Assembly: GCA_024234895.1 (NCBI GenBank)
Contig: JACKNJ010000004.1
Span: forward strand, 124,001 to 188,000
Direction: 5' to 3'
DNA from: Gammaproteobacteria bacterium
Lineage (GTDB): Bacteria; Pseudomonadota; Gammaproteobacteria; JACKNK01
Length of the DNA: 64,000 bases
Of the stretch, positions 26,437 to 33,884 are shown piece by piece. The stretch's first letter is position 1, and every line of letters starts with the position of its first letter. The translations under genes were made by a program, and so were the position numbers. The notes beneath the pieces were generated by a model. It was not told the DNA's origin, made no database searches, and was given only the letters and a program-made list of their open reading frames with translations.

Positions 26437-26478
26437 CAAAAAAGGAAAAGCCCGGTCGGGGTTCCCCGCCGGGCTTTT
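26437..26478 (-). terminator. Intrinsic terminator of argG
   Basis: On the minus strand, a stem AAAAGCCCGG ... CCGGGCTTTT with an internal GGGG/CCCC extension is followed by a T-rich run (TTTTCCTTTTTT). It lies 23 bases after the argG stop. The AAAA/TTTT flanks would let it work weakly in the other direction too. Confidence 0.85.
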
Positions 26479-26500
26479 CGTCACTCGCCGCCGGGCGTCC

Positions 26501-27715
26501 TCAGGACTTCCGGCGCTGGGCCGCGATGCGCATGCGCAGCGCGTTCAGCTTGATGAAGCCGGCCGCGTCGCGCTGATCGTAGGCACCGGCATCGTCCTCG
26601 AAGGTCGCGATGGCCTCGCTGAACAGATTGTCGGTGGTGGAATCGCGACCGACCACGATCACGTTGCCCTTGTAGAGCTTCAGACGCACGACGCCATTGA
26701 CGGTGACCTGGCTGGCATCGATCGCCGCCTGCATCATGCGGCGCTCCGGGCTGAACCAGTAGCCGTTGTAGATCAGGCTGGCGTAGCGCGGCATCAGTTC
26801 GTCCTTCAGGTGTGCCGCCTCGCGATCGAGCGTGATGGATTCGATCGCGCGGTGCGCCTTCAGCATGATGGTGCCGCCGGGGGTTTCGTAGGCGCCGCGC
26901 GACTTCATGCCGACGTAGCGGTTCTCGACGATGTCGGTGCGACCGATACCGTTCTCGCCGCCGATGCGGTTCAGTTCCGCCAGCAGCGTCGCCGGGCTCA
27001 TGCGTTCGCCGTTCAGCGCGACCGGGTCGCCCTTCTCGTAGCTGATCTGGATGTAGGTCGGCTGGTCCGGCGCCGCCTCCGGGGACTTGGTCCAGCGGTA
27101 CATGTCCTCCTCCGGCTCGGACCACGGATCTTCCAGCACCCCGCCTTCGTAGGAGATGTGCAGCAGGTTGGCGTCCATCGAGTACGGCGACTTCTTCCCC
27201 TTCTTGGCGAAATCGACCGGGATGCCGGCGGCCTCGGCGTAGGCCAGCAGCTTCTCGCGGGAGGTCAGATCCCACTCGCGCCACGGCGCGATGACCTGGA
27301 TGTTCGGGTTCAGCGCGTAGGCACCGAGTTCGAAGCGGACCTGATCGTTGCCCTTGCCGGTGGCGCCGTGGGCGACCGCGACGGCGCCGGTCTCGGCGGC
27401 GATTTCGACCAGGCGCTTGGCGATCAGCGGGCGCGCGATCGAGGTGCCGAGCAGGTACTCACCCTCGTAGATCGCGTTGGCGCGGAACATCGGGAACACG
27501 TAGTCGCGGACGAACTCCTCCTTGAGGTCTTCGATGTAGATCTCCTTGACGCCGTAGTCCATCGCCTTCCTGCGCGCCGGCTCCAGCTCCTCGCCCTGAC
27601 CGACATCGGCGGTGAAGGTGACGACCTCGCACTCGTACTTGTCCTCCAGCCACTTGAGAATGACCGACGTATCCAGACCACCGGAATAGGCGAGGACGAC
27701 CTTCTGACCCTTCAT
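26501..27715 (-). CDS. argG: Argininosuccinate synthase
   Basis: A 404-residue enzyme that joins citrulline and aspartate with ATP, the penultimate step of arginine synthesis. The N-type ATP pyrophosphatase motif LAYSGGLDTSVILKW is at the N-terminus. GATGKGNDQVRFE and SPYSMDANLLHISYEGG are typical family segments. Length is normal for the family (about 400). A separate terminator follows, so it looks monocistronic. Confidence 0.97.
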   Translation of the reverse strand: MKGQKVVLAYSGGLDTSVILKWLEDKYECEVVTFTADVGQGEELEPARRKAMDYGVKEIYIEDLKEEFVRDYVFPMFRANAIYEGEYLLGTSIARPLIAKRLVEIAAETGAVAVAHGATGKGNDQVRFELGAYALNPNIQVIAPWREWDLTSREKLLAYAEAAGIPVDFAKKGKKSPYSMDANLLHISYEGGVLEDPWSEPEEDMYRWTKSPEAAPDQPTYIQISYEKGDPVALNGERMSPATLLAELNRIGGENGIGRTDIVENRYVGMKSRGAYETPGGTIMLKAHRAIESITLDREAAHLKDELMPRYASLIYNGYWFSPERRMMQAAIDASQVTVNGVVRLKLYKGNVIVVGRDSTTDNLFSEAIATFEDDAGAYDQRDAAGFIKLNALRMRIAAQRRKS

Positions 27716-27854
27716 TGCACAACCCTCAATAAATCGGAGATCACCCGGGACGGGCGCGAAAAACCGGCATTATCCGCCGTTGCCGGGTCGGTTGGAACCA
27801 TGCCGGAAGGCTTCGCTACACTCGCGTCACCCCCATTCCTGCTGCGGAGTCCCC

Positions 27855-28460
27855 ATGGACGATTTCATCGGTCGGTTCGAGAACAACATCAGCGCCGCCA
27901 CCTGTCAGGGCCTGATCAAACTGTTCGAGGAAGCGCATCAGAAAAAACTCACCCACGCCGGCAAGACCGGCAAGGTCCACGACCCGAAGCGCAAGGACTC
28001 GACCGACCTCAGTTCCACGCAGATCACCGCCCCGCTACAGAAAAAGTACGGCGAGGTCATCCAGGACTTCTTCGCATCCCTGGTCCGTGCGCGGCATGAG
28101 TATCAGGAGCGTTACCCGCTGTTGAAGCCGCCCAGGACCTACCCGCTCGGCGTGTTCGAATTCAACATCCAGCGCTACTACGCCGGCGGGCAGGCCTATC
28201 ACGCCTGGCATTACGAAAACCCGTACCCGCAGGTCGTCGACCGCGTGCTGACCTGGATGACCTACCTCAACGACGTCGAGGAAGGCGGCGAGACCGAATT
28301 CGAACACCAGCAGGTCAAGACGCGCCCCAAGGAAGGCCTGACCCTGATCTGGCCCGCCGGCTTCACCCACTCCCACCGCGGCCTGCCCGCGCAGAAGGGC
28401 ACCAAGTACATCATCACCGGCTGGTTCCGCTTCGCGCCGGAACACATGCTCAAAGGCTGA
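27855..28460 (+). CDS. 2OG-Fe(II) oxygenase with an HxE iron site
   Basis: A 201-residue P4Hc-type oxygenase. NIQRYYAGGQAYHAWHYE supplies His119-x-Glu121, so the usual HxD is replaced by HxE. THSHRGLP supplies the distal His (about residue 174), and Lys184 in KGTKYIITGW probably holds 2-oxoglutarate. LTWMTYLNDVEEGGETEF is a standard family segment. The likely reaction is hydroxylation of a protein side chain; the substrate is unknown. The gene stands alone, divergent from argG and convergent with the sigma-54 activator gene. Confidence 0.8.
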   Translation: MDDFIGRFENNISAATCQGLIKLFEEAHQKKLTHAGKTGKVHDPKRKDSTDLSSTQITAPLQKKYGEVIQDFFASLVRARHEYQERYPLLKPPRTYPLGVFEFNIQRYYAGGQAYHAWHYENPYPQVVDRVLTWMTYLNDVEEGGETEFEHQQVKTRPKEGLTLIWPAGFTHSHRGLPAQKGTKYIITGWFRFAPEHMLKG

Positions 28461-28495
28461 ACAGGTCCACCACCCACGCGTCGCCGACGGGTCGC

Positions 28496-29833
28496 TCAAG
28501 CAATCCGACCGACGAACTCCTCCCGGGATAGTGCGTACTTGTCGAGCAGGCGGGTGAAGGTGCGTCGCTCCTTGCCTGCCCGGCGCGCGGCTTCCGAGAT
28601 GTTGCCGTTGGTCAGTTCCAACACGCGGCGCAGATAGTCGCGCTCGAAGTTCTCCACCGCGCGGGACTTCTCATCCTGAAAATTGCCGAGCCGCGCACTG
28701 AATGCATGGCCACCGCCGAGGTTGACCGGATCACCGAGTACCGACGGCACGCAGATGCTCGGCCCCTTGCTCATCACGTGGCTGCGATGCAGGTGGTTCT
28801 CCAGCTCACGCACATTGCCCGGCCAGCCGTAATCGTTCATCCAGCGAAGCGTAAGCGGATGCAGGCACTTGCCGGGTTCGTGGTAGCGACTCGCGAGTTG
28901 TTCGAGAAAATGCTCCGCAAGCAATTCCACGTCGCCATGACGATCGCGCAGCGGCGGCACGTGGAGATCGACCACGTTGAGGCGGTAGTACAAGTCCTCG
29001 CGGAAGTGGCCCCGATCGACCCAATCGCGCAGATCGCGATTGGTCGCGCAGACCACGCGCACGTCGGCATGGAACAGTCGCTCGCTACCGACCGGACGGT
29101 ATTCGCGATCCTGGAGAAAACGCAGCAATGCCCCCTGGGCGCGTTCGGACAGGCTATCCACCTCATCCAGAAACAACGTGCCGCCATCCGCCTGCGCGAC
29201 CAGACCACGACGAGCCTGGCGGGCATCGGTAAACGCACCACGCTCATGCCCGAACAGTTCCGCGAGCAGCAGATCATCACTCAGCGCGGCGCAGTTGACC
29301 GGCACGAAGGAGCGATCCTGACGCGGACCGCAGTAATGCACCGCGCGCGCGACCAGCTCCTTGCCCGTACCGGTCTCCCCCGATATCGCCACCGGCGCGG
29401 TGTACGCGGCAGCGTTGGGAATCTGCCTGCGCAACGCGCGAATCGCCTCGGAGTTCCCGATGATGTTGCGTTCCAGCAAATCAACGAGCAGCGGATCGCC
29501 ACCGTCGCTGAAGATCGCGTCCACGCAACGCGCCAGCAGCGCATCCTCGAACGGGGCGACCAGCACCTGCCGACAATGCTGCAACAGGCTTTCGCAGTTC
29601 AGCACCTCGGCATCCAGCGTGATCAGCAGATCGATATCCTCGATCCGGGGCCCGGCGACATGATCAAGATCGACCCGGGTGGCTTCGCCGATGACCACGA
29701 TGCGGAGCGTACCCGGGCTCAAGCCGATGGCCTGTAACAGCTCATGGCAACGCTGCTCGATGGCCTTCGAACGCGCGTTGCAGCCCAGTCCTACGACTCC
29801 TGGGCCCGCATCCTTCCACAATGACGACGCCAT
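28496..29833 (-). CDS. Sigma-54-dependent transcriptional activator beside the T6SS
   Basis: A 445-residue enhancer-binding protein. Residues 1-120 match no sensory domain I recognise (no receiver Asp pattern, no clear GAF). The AAA+ domain (about 120-360) has Walker A GETGTGKE at 152-159, the sigma-54 loop GAFTDA at 199-204 in place of the usual GAFTGA, Walker B GGTLFLDEVD, and later FREDLYYRLNV and WPGNVREL. The C-terminus has a Fis-type helix-turn-helix (GNISEAARRAGKERRTFTRLL). It is divergent from the T6SS operon, like VasH-type regulators, and a -24/-12 promoter precedes that operon. The start at 29833 has a GGAGGA ribosome site. Confidence 0.88.
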   Translation of the reverse strand: MASSLWKDAGPGVVGLGCNARSKAIEQRCHELLQAIGLSPGTLRIVVIGEATRVDLDHVAGPRIEDIDLLITLDAEVLNCESLLQHCRQVLVAPFEDALLARCVDAIFSDGGDPLLVDLLERNIIGNSEAIRALRRQIPNAAAYTAPVAISGETGTGKELVARAVHYCGPRQDRSFVPVNCAALSDDLLLAELFGHERGAFTDARQARRGLVAQADGGTLFLDEVDSLSERAQGALLRFLQDREYRPVGSERLFHADVRVVCATNRDLRDWVDRGHFREDLYYRLNVVDLHVPPLRDRHGDVELLAEHFLEQLASRYHEPGKCLHPLTLRWMNDYGWPGNVRELENHLHRSHVMSKGPSICVPSVLGDPVNLGGGHAFSARLGNFQDEKSRAVENFERDYLRRVLELTNGNISEAARRAGKERRTFTRLLDKYALSREEFVGRIA

Positions 29834-29982
29834 GGGATTCCTCCGACGACAACGCAGCCGTGCTCTTGCACGGTGCGGAATTGGTGTTTTCCTGCCGCCC
29901 CATTTCGCCCGCAATCAGAGACTTGGCTTGGGGTCTTCAAATGCTATCGACGCCGCCACTCCCCACGCACGGGTTTGCGAAA

Positions 29983-30010
29983 CGACAGGCTTGATCATAG
30001 TCGGCTGTCG
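29983..30010. promoter_or_regulatory. Inverted repeat, possible enhancer-binding site
   Basis: CGACAG and CTGTCG face each other across 16 bases, 224 bases upstream of the T6SS -24 box and 150 bases upstream of the activator start. The distance suits an upstream activating site for a Fis-type DNA-binding domain. The arms are only six bases, so chance is a real alternative. Confidence 0.3.
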
Positions 30011-30233
30011 GAAAAAGCAAGTTCCCCGCCCCCGTGGCCGTCAATTCGGGGCGCCACGCCCCCATGCCAGGGCGCCGTTGCCCTAACCGCCCAAACCCGT
30101 CTCAACCCACGTCAACACTCGTGCGCAGGCTTCTCGACGTTTTTTCTGCCGGGGCGTCGACACCTCACCCCATCCATCATGGAAAAATAGATTTTTATTT
30201 CAAAAACAATGTGTTGTGGAGTTTTATTGAAGC

Positions 30234-30249
30234 TGGCACGCCACTTGAC
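30234..30249 (+). promoter_or_regulatory. Sigma-54 promoter of the T6SS operon
   Basis: TGGCACG-CCAC-TTGAC matches the -24/-12 consensus TGGCACG-N4-TTGCW with exact spacing; the -24 box is perfect and only the C of TTGCW plus the last base differ. Transcription would start near 30260, about 65 bases before the first gene. The divergent sigma-54 activator gene next door supplies the expected regulator. Confidence 0.82.
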
Positions 30250-30324
30250 AACATAAATCACGAAACCGCCGCCCATGCGGCAACGACCAAGCGGTTCCGC
30301 CTGGACAACCGCCCAACCCCACCC

Positions 30325-30624
30325 ATGGAGAACCTCACCGTGGCGCAGAACATCACCAGCAAAGCCCCGAAACAGGTCACCGAAACCGCCGCCGCCATCG
30401 AACGCTATCTGAGTTCGCGCCCGCAGGCCGCAGAGACCGTCGAGGGTATCGCCCGCTGGTGGTTACGTCGGCAGCGTTTCGAGGATTCCGTGGAAATGGT
30501 GCAACGCGCGCTGGATCTGCTGGTGCGGCGCGGCGTGGTGGAGCAACTGTCCCTGTCCGGGGGGCAACCGATGTACCGGAAGGCGCCCGGAGAGTCGTCA
30601 GGTGAAATTCGGGCCTTGATGTAA
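30325..30624 (+). CDS. Small winged-helix-like protein, first gene of the T6SS operon
   Basis: A 99-residue protein not recognised as a named T6SS component. Residues 20-85 read as three helices and a short hairpin (AAIERYLSSRP, VEGIARWWLRRQRFEDS, VQRALDLLVRRGVVEQL, then PMYRKA), which fits a compact winged helix. It may be a regulator or a small accessory protein. It is the first gene after the -24/-12 promoter and ends 46 bases before the sheath gene. Confidence 0.65.
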   Translation: MENLTVAQNITSKAPKQVTETAAAIERYLSSRPQAAETVEGIARWWLRRQRFEDSVEMVQRALDLLVRRGVVEQLSLSGGQPMYRKAPGESSGEIRALM

Positions 30625-30670
30625 CGCACGCCGACGCAACGGCATTGATGAACAGAGGAGTGGCACAGCC

Positions 30671-32806
30671 ATGGGTGAGAGCATTCAACAGGCGCTGACG
30701 AGGGTTCGTCCTCCGCGCGTCAAGATCACTTACGACGTCGAAACCGGCGGGGCTCTGGAAAAGCTGGAGTTGCCGTTCATCGTCGGAATCTTCGCGGACC
30801 TCACCGGAGACCGGGATCCCGAGGTGGAACCCACCCCGGTGAAGGCACGCAAGCTCGTCGACATCGATCGCGACAATTTTGACGACGTGCTCGAATCCTG
30901 CGCCCCCAGGGCAAAGATCTCCGACGTGCCCAACGTGCTGCCCGGCAAGACCGGCAACCTGTCCGGGGCGATCCAGTTCCACAGATTCGACGACTTCGAA
31001 CCGATGTCCGTGATCCGTGCGGTCCCGGACCTCGCCGACATTTACGCCGAGCGCGGTCGCATCCGGGCCTTTCAGGCGAAATCGGAAGCCTCGGATTCCC
31101 TGGCGAAGATCGCCGATGCCGCCGTCAGTTTCGAACCGAAACTGAAGGACGACGGCACCCCGGACGGCACCGTCGGCGACGAAATTCGCAAGGCGCTGGT
31201 CGCCGCCTTCCCCGCCGACAAACCTGAAAGCTGGGGTGATGCCGCCGACGCCGACACCGTCAAGGACATCCTCGACGGCATGCTGCGCGGCGACGACCGG
31301 GCCGACGCCGCCAAACTCAAGGCCGCCAAGGAAATGATCGGCCAGTTCGTCAAGGACGTGCTCACCGACATCAGCGCGACCAACAAGCTGGTCGCGGGCA
31401 AGCTCATGGATCAGCGCGTCTGCCAGATCGACCGCGCCATCGGTCGTCAGCTCGACCTGATCCTGCACAGCAAGGGCTTCCAGACCATGGAAGGTACCTG
31501 GCGCGGCATGCATTACCTGGTCTTCAACACCGAGACCAGCAAGACCTTGAAGCTGCGGGTGATGAACATCACCAAGCAGGAACTGCTCAAGGAAATGGAG
31601 AAGGCCCCGGAATTCGACCAGAGCCACATCTTCAAGCTGATCTACGAAGCCGAATACGGCACCTACGGCGGCAATCCCTACAGCCTGCTGGTCGGCGACT
31701 ACGAATTCGGACGCGACGGTCCCGATCAGGCCCTGCTGATCAAGATGTCGCAGGTCGCCGCCGCAGCGCACGCGCCGTTCATCGCCGCCGCCTACGCCCA
31801 ACTGTTCGACCTCGCCTCCTTCGAAGACCTGTCCCGCCCGCGCGATCTGACCAAGATCTTCGAGAGCATCGAACTAGCCGAATGGACCGCCTTCCGCGAA
31901 AGCGAAGACTCCCGCTACGTGACCCTGGCCATGCCGCGCGTGCTCCTGCGCACGCCCTACGGCGAGAAGACCAATCCGGTCGATGGCGTCGCCTACGAGG
32001 AAGACGTGGACCTCTATCCGGACCCGGACCCGAACGCCCCGGCGGTCGATCTGTTCGCCAACGACAAAACCGAGTGCGCCTGGGACGACAAACAGCGTGC
32101 CGCCGAACTCGCCAAACGCACCCCGCGCGGCAAGGACGGCCGCAAGTTCCTGTGGGGCAACCCGGCCTACGTCCTCGCCGAACGCATCACCCATGCCTTC
32201 TCTTTGTATTCCTGGACGGCGGCCATCCGTGGCGTCAAGGGCGGCGGTCTGGTCGAAGGCCTGCCGGTCTACACCTACCGCACGGCGGAAGGCGACGTGA
32301 CCATGACCTGCCCGACCCAGGTGACCATCACCGACCGTCGCGAGAAAGAACTCAACGACCTCGGCTTCATGGCCATCTGTCACTGCAAGGGCACCAACAA
32401 GGCGGCGTTCTTCGGCGGCCAGACCACCAACTCGCCGAAGAAATACTTCAGTGCCTCGGCCAACGCCAACGCCAAGTTGAGCTCGATGCTGCCCTACATG
32501 CTCGCCGCGTCGCGCTTCGCGCATTACCTGAAGGTGTTGATGCGCGAACGCATCGGCTCGTTCATGACCCGCGCCAACGTCGAGACCTTCCTCAACGACT
32601 GGATCGCCAACTACGTGCTGCTGGACGACAACGCCCCGCAGGAGGTCAAGGCGGCCTACCCGCTGCGCGCCGCGCAGGTCAACGTCACCGACGATCCGGC
32701 CAACCCCGGTTCCTACAAGGCCACGGTGTTCCTCAAGCCGCATTTCCAGCTTGAAGAGCTCTCCACCTCGATCCGTCTGGTCGCCGACCTGCCGGGTGGC
32801 GGTTGA
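30671..32806 (+). CDS. tssBC: TssB-TssC fused contractile sheath protein
   Basis: A 711-residue T6SS sheath protein in which the two sheath subunits are one chain. Residues about 10-150 match TssB/VipA: LPFIVGIFADLTGD, KLVDIDRDNFDDVL, IQFHRFDDFEP, VPDLADIYAERGRI. Residues about 150-195 are an acidic linker. Residues about 195-711 match TssC/VipB: WRGMHYLVFNTETS, EFDQSHIFKLIYEAEYGTYGG, LLVGDYEFGRDG, HAPFIAAA, ESEDSRYVTLAMPRVLLR, and FLKPHFQLEELSTSIRLVAD at the end. The frame is uninterrupted and no separate tssB or tssC exists in the window. A GAGGAG ribosome site precedes it. The sheath contracts to drive the Hcp tube. Confidence 0.93.
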   Translation: MGESIQQALTRVRPPRVKITYDVETGGALEKLELPFIVGIFADLTGDRDPEVEPTPVKARKLVDIDRDNFDDVLESCAPRAKISDVPNVLPGKTGNLSGAIQFHRFDDFEPMSVIRAVPDLADIYAERGRIRAFQAKSEASDSLAKIADAAVSFEPKLKDDGTPDGTVGDEIRKALVAAFPADKPESWGDAADADTVKDILDGMLRGDDRADAAKLKAAKEMIGQFVKDVLTDISATNKLVAGKLMDQRVCQIDRAIGRQLDLILHSKGFQTMEGTWRGMHYLVFNTETSKTLKLRVMNITKQELLKEMEKAPEFDQSHIFKLIYEAEYGTYGGNPYSLLVGDYEFGRDGPDQALLIKMSQVAAAAHAPFIAAAYAQLFDLASFEDLSRPRDLTKIFESIELAEWTAFRESEDSRYVTLAMPRVLLRTPYGEKTNPVDGVAYEEDVDLYPDPDPNAPAVDLFANDKTECAWDDKQRAAELAKRTPRGKDGRKFLWGNPAYVLAERITHAFSLYSWTAAIRGVKGGGLVEGLPVYTYRTAEGDVTMTCPTQVTITDRREKELNDLGFMAICHCKGTNKAAFFGGQTTNSPKKYFSASANANAKLSSMLPYMLAASRFAHYLKVLMRERIGSFMTRANVETFLNDWIANYVLLDDNAPQEVKAAYPLRAAQVNVTDDPANPGSYKATVFLKPHFQLEELSTSIRLVADLPGGG

Positions 32807-32852
32807 TCCGCCCACGACCACCACAAACAACGAATCACCTTAGGAGAACACC

Positions 32853-33434
32853 ATGGATCTCATTCTTCTGGAACCGGGCGACGACGCCGTCTTCGGCGGC
32901 GAAGCCAACGACTGGGCGACCGGCGGCACCCTGATCGACAACGCCTGGCGTGACGAAATCCTCAAGCACAAGCAGAGCATCGAGCTGGTCTCGATCCATC
33001 AGGGCTTGAAGCAGCAGGTCACCACCGACGTCAGCAACTCCGCGCGGACCTCGGGTCGCCCCGTGATCACCGAGTTCACCTGCGTCAAATACGTCGATAA
33101 GACCTCGGTCGCGATGTACGACTACTGCCTGCGTGCGCAGCCGCTGGGCAAAGGTGCCGATCAGCCCACCAAGATCTACATCATGCGCAACTCGGGCGAC
33201 GCGACGGCCAACATCATGACCTTCTCGCTGCGCGACGCGATCATCTCGGAGATCCAGTTCCAGTCGCATCCCGACGACATGCCCACGGAACAGTTCAAGA
33301 TCAACTTCACCGAGATCCTCTGGGAATTCACGGTGCAGACGGCCGACACCTCGCGCACCTCGGGCAAGCACGCCGCCGGTTGGTCGGTGGCCCGCAACCG
33401 CCCGATCGGTGCCTTCACCGGCGCGAGCGAGTAA
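32853..33434 (+). CDS. hcp: Hcp tube protein (TssD)
   Basis: A 193-residue protein, somewhat longer than typical Hcp (about 160-175). Hcp hexamers stack into the tube pushed out by the sheath. The family pattern shows as SIELVSIHQGLKQQV, RPVITEFTCVKYVDKTS, CLRAQPLGKG, and EQFKINFTEILWEFTVQ. The good ribosome site AGGAGA lies upstream. It sits between the sheath gene and the baseplate genes, which is usual. Confidence 0.88.
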   Translation: MDLILLEPGDDAVFGGEANDWATGGTLIDNAWRDEILKHKQSIELVSIHQGLKQQVTTDVSNSARTSGRPVITEFTCVKYVDKTSVAMYDYCLRAQPLGKGADQPTKIYIMRNSGDATANIMTFSLRDAIISEIQFQSHPDDMPTEQFKINFTEILWEFTVQTADTSRTSGKHAAGWSVARNRPIGAFTGASE

Positions 33435-33461
33435 GCGGCCTGCCCGGTCGGTATCGCCATC

Positions 33462-33881
33462 ATGACCAACGGACGCCGCTATCTGTTCGAACGTCTCGCG
33501 GGCATCGAAGCCGACGGCTTCGATCCTCGCGAGGCGGTGGCGCGACAGGTGCAACGCATGGTCGACACCCTGCCGATGGAAGATCCCGACGAAGCCCTTG
33601 CCGAAGGCGCGCACCTGCTCAACTTCGGTCTGCCACCGGTGGTCGATCTGGGGTTTTGCAGCCCGGCTGAACGAGAACTCTACGCCGATCATCTGCGCAA
33701 TCTGCTCCGTCAGTTCGAACCCCGTCTGGCCAATCCGAAAGTGTCCTTCAGCGGCGCCTTGAGCGGTCAGCAGCCCATCGGCATCGACATCACCGCCCGC
33801 CTCGACGCCGGCACGGAAGACGAGATCATCCGCTTTCACGTCGATGCCGCCGGCCTGACCGTTCGCTCGACCGGGGTGTGA
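33462..33881 (+). CDS. tssE: T6SS baseplate protein TssE (gp25-like)
   Basis: A 139-residue gp25/lysozyme-like baseplate wedge protein. LFERLAGIEADG is the common N-terminus, LNFGLPPVVDLG the middle, and LLRQFEPRLANPKVSF the conserved helix with the EPR motif, which contacts the sheath. Length is usual. It ends 3 bases before the tssF start. Confidence 0.88.
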   Translation: MTNGRRYLFERLAGIEADGFDPREAVARQVQRMVDTLPMEDPDEALAEGAHLLNFGLPPVVDLGFCSPAERELYADHLRNLLRQFEPRLANPKVSFSGALSGQQPIGIDITARLDAGTEDEIIRFHVDAAGLTVRSTGV

Positions 33882-33884
33882 CCC

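Larger units (their letters stand above)
29834..30324. other. Divergent regulatory region between the sigma-54 activator and the T6SS operon
   Basis: A 491-base gap without a convincing gene. The 120 bases before the T6SS are noticeably AT-richer than the surroundings, with runs of A and T at about 30184-30210, which would favour bending by IHF. It holds the -24/-12 promoter and an inverted repeat, both listed separately. Confidence 0.7.
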
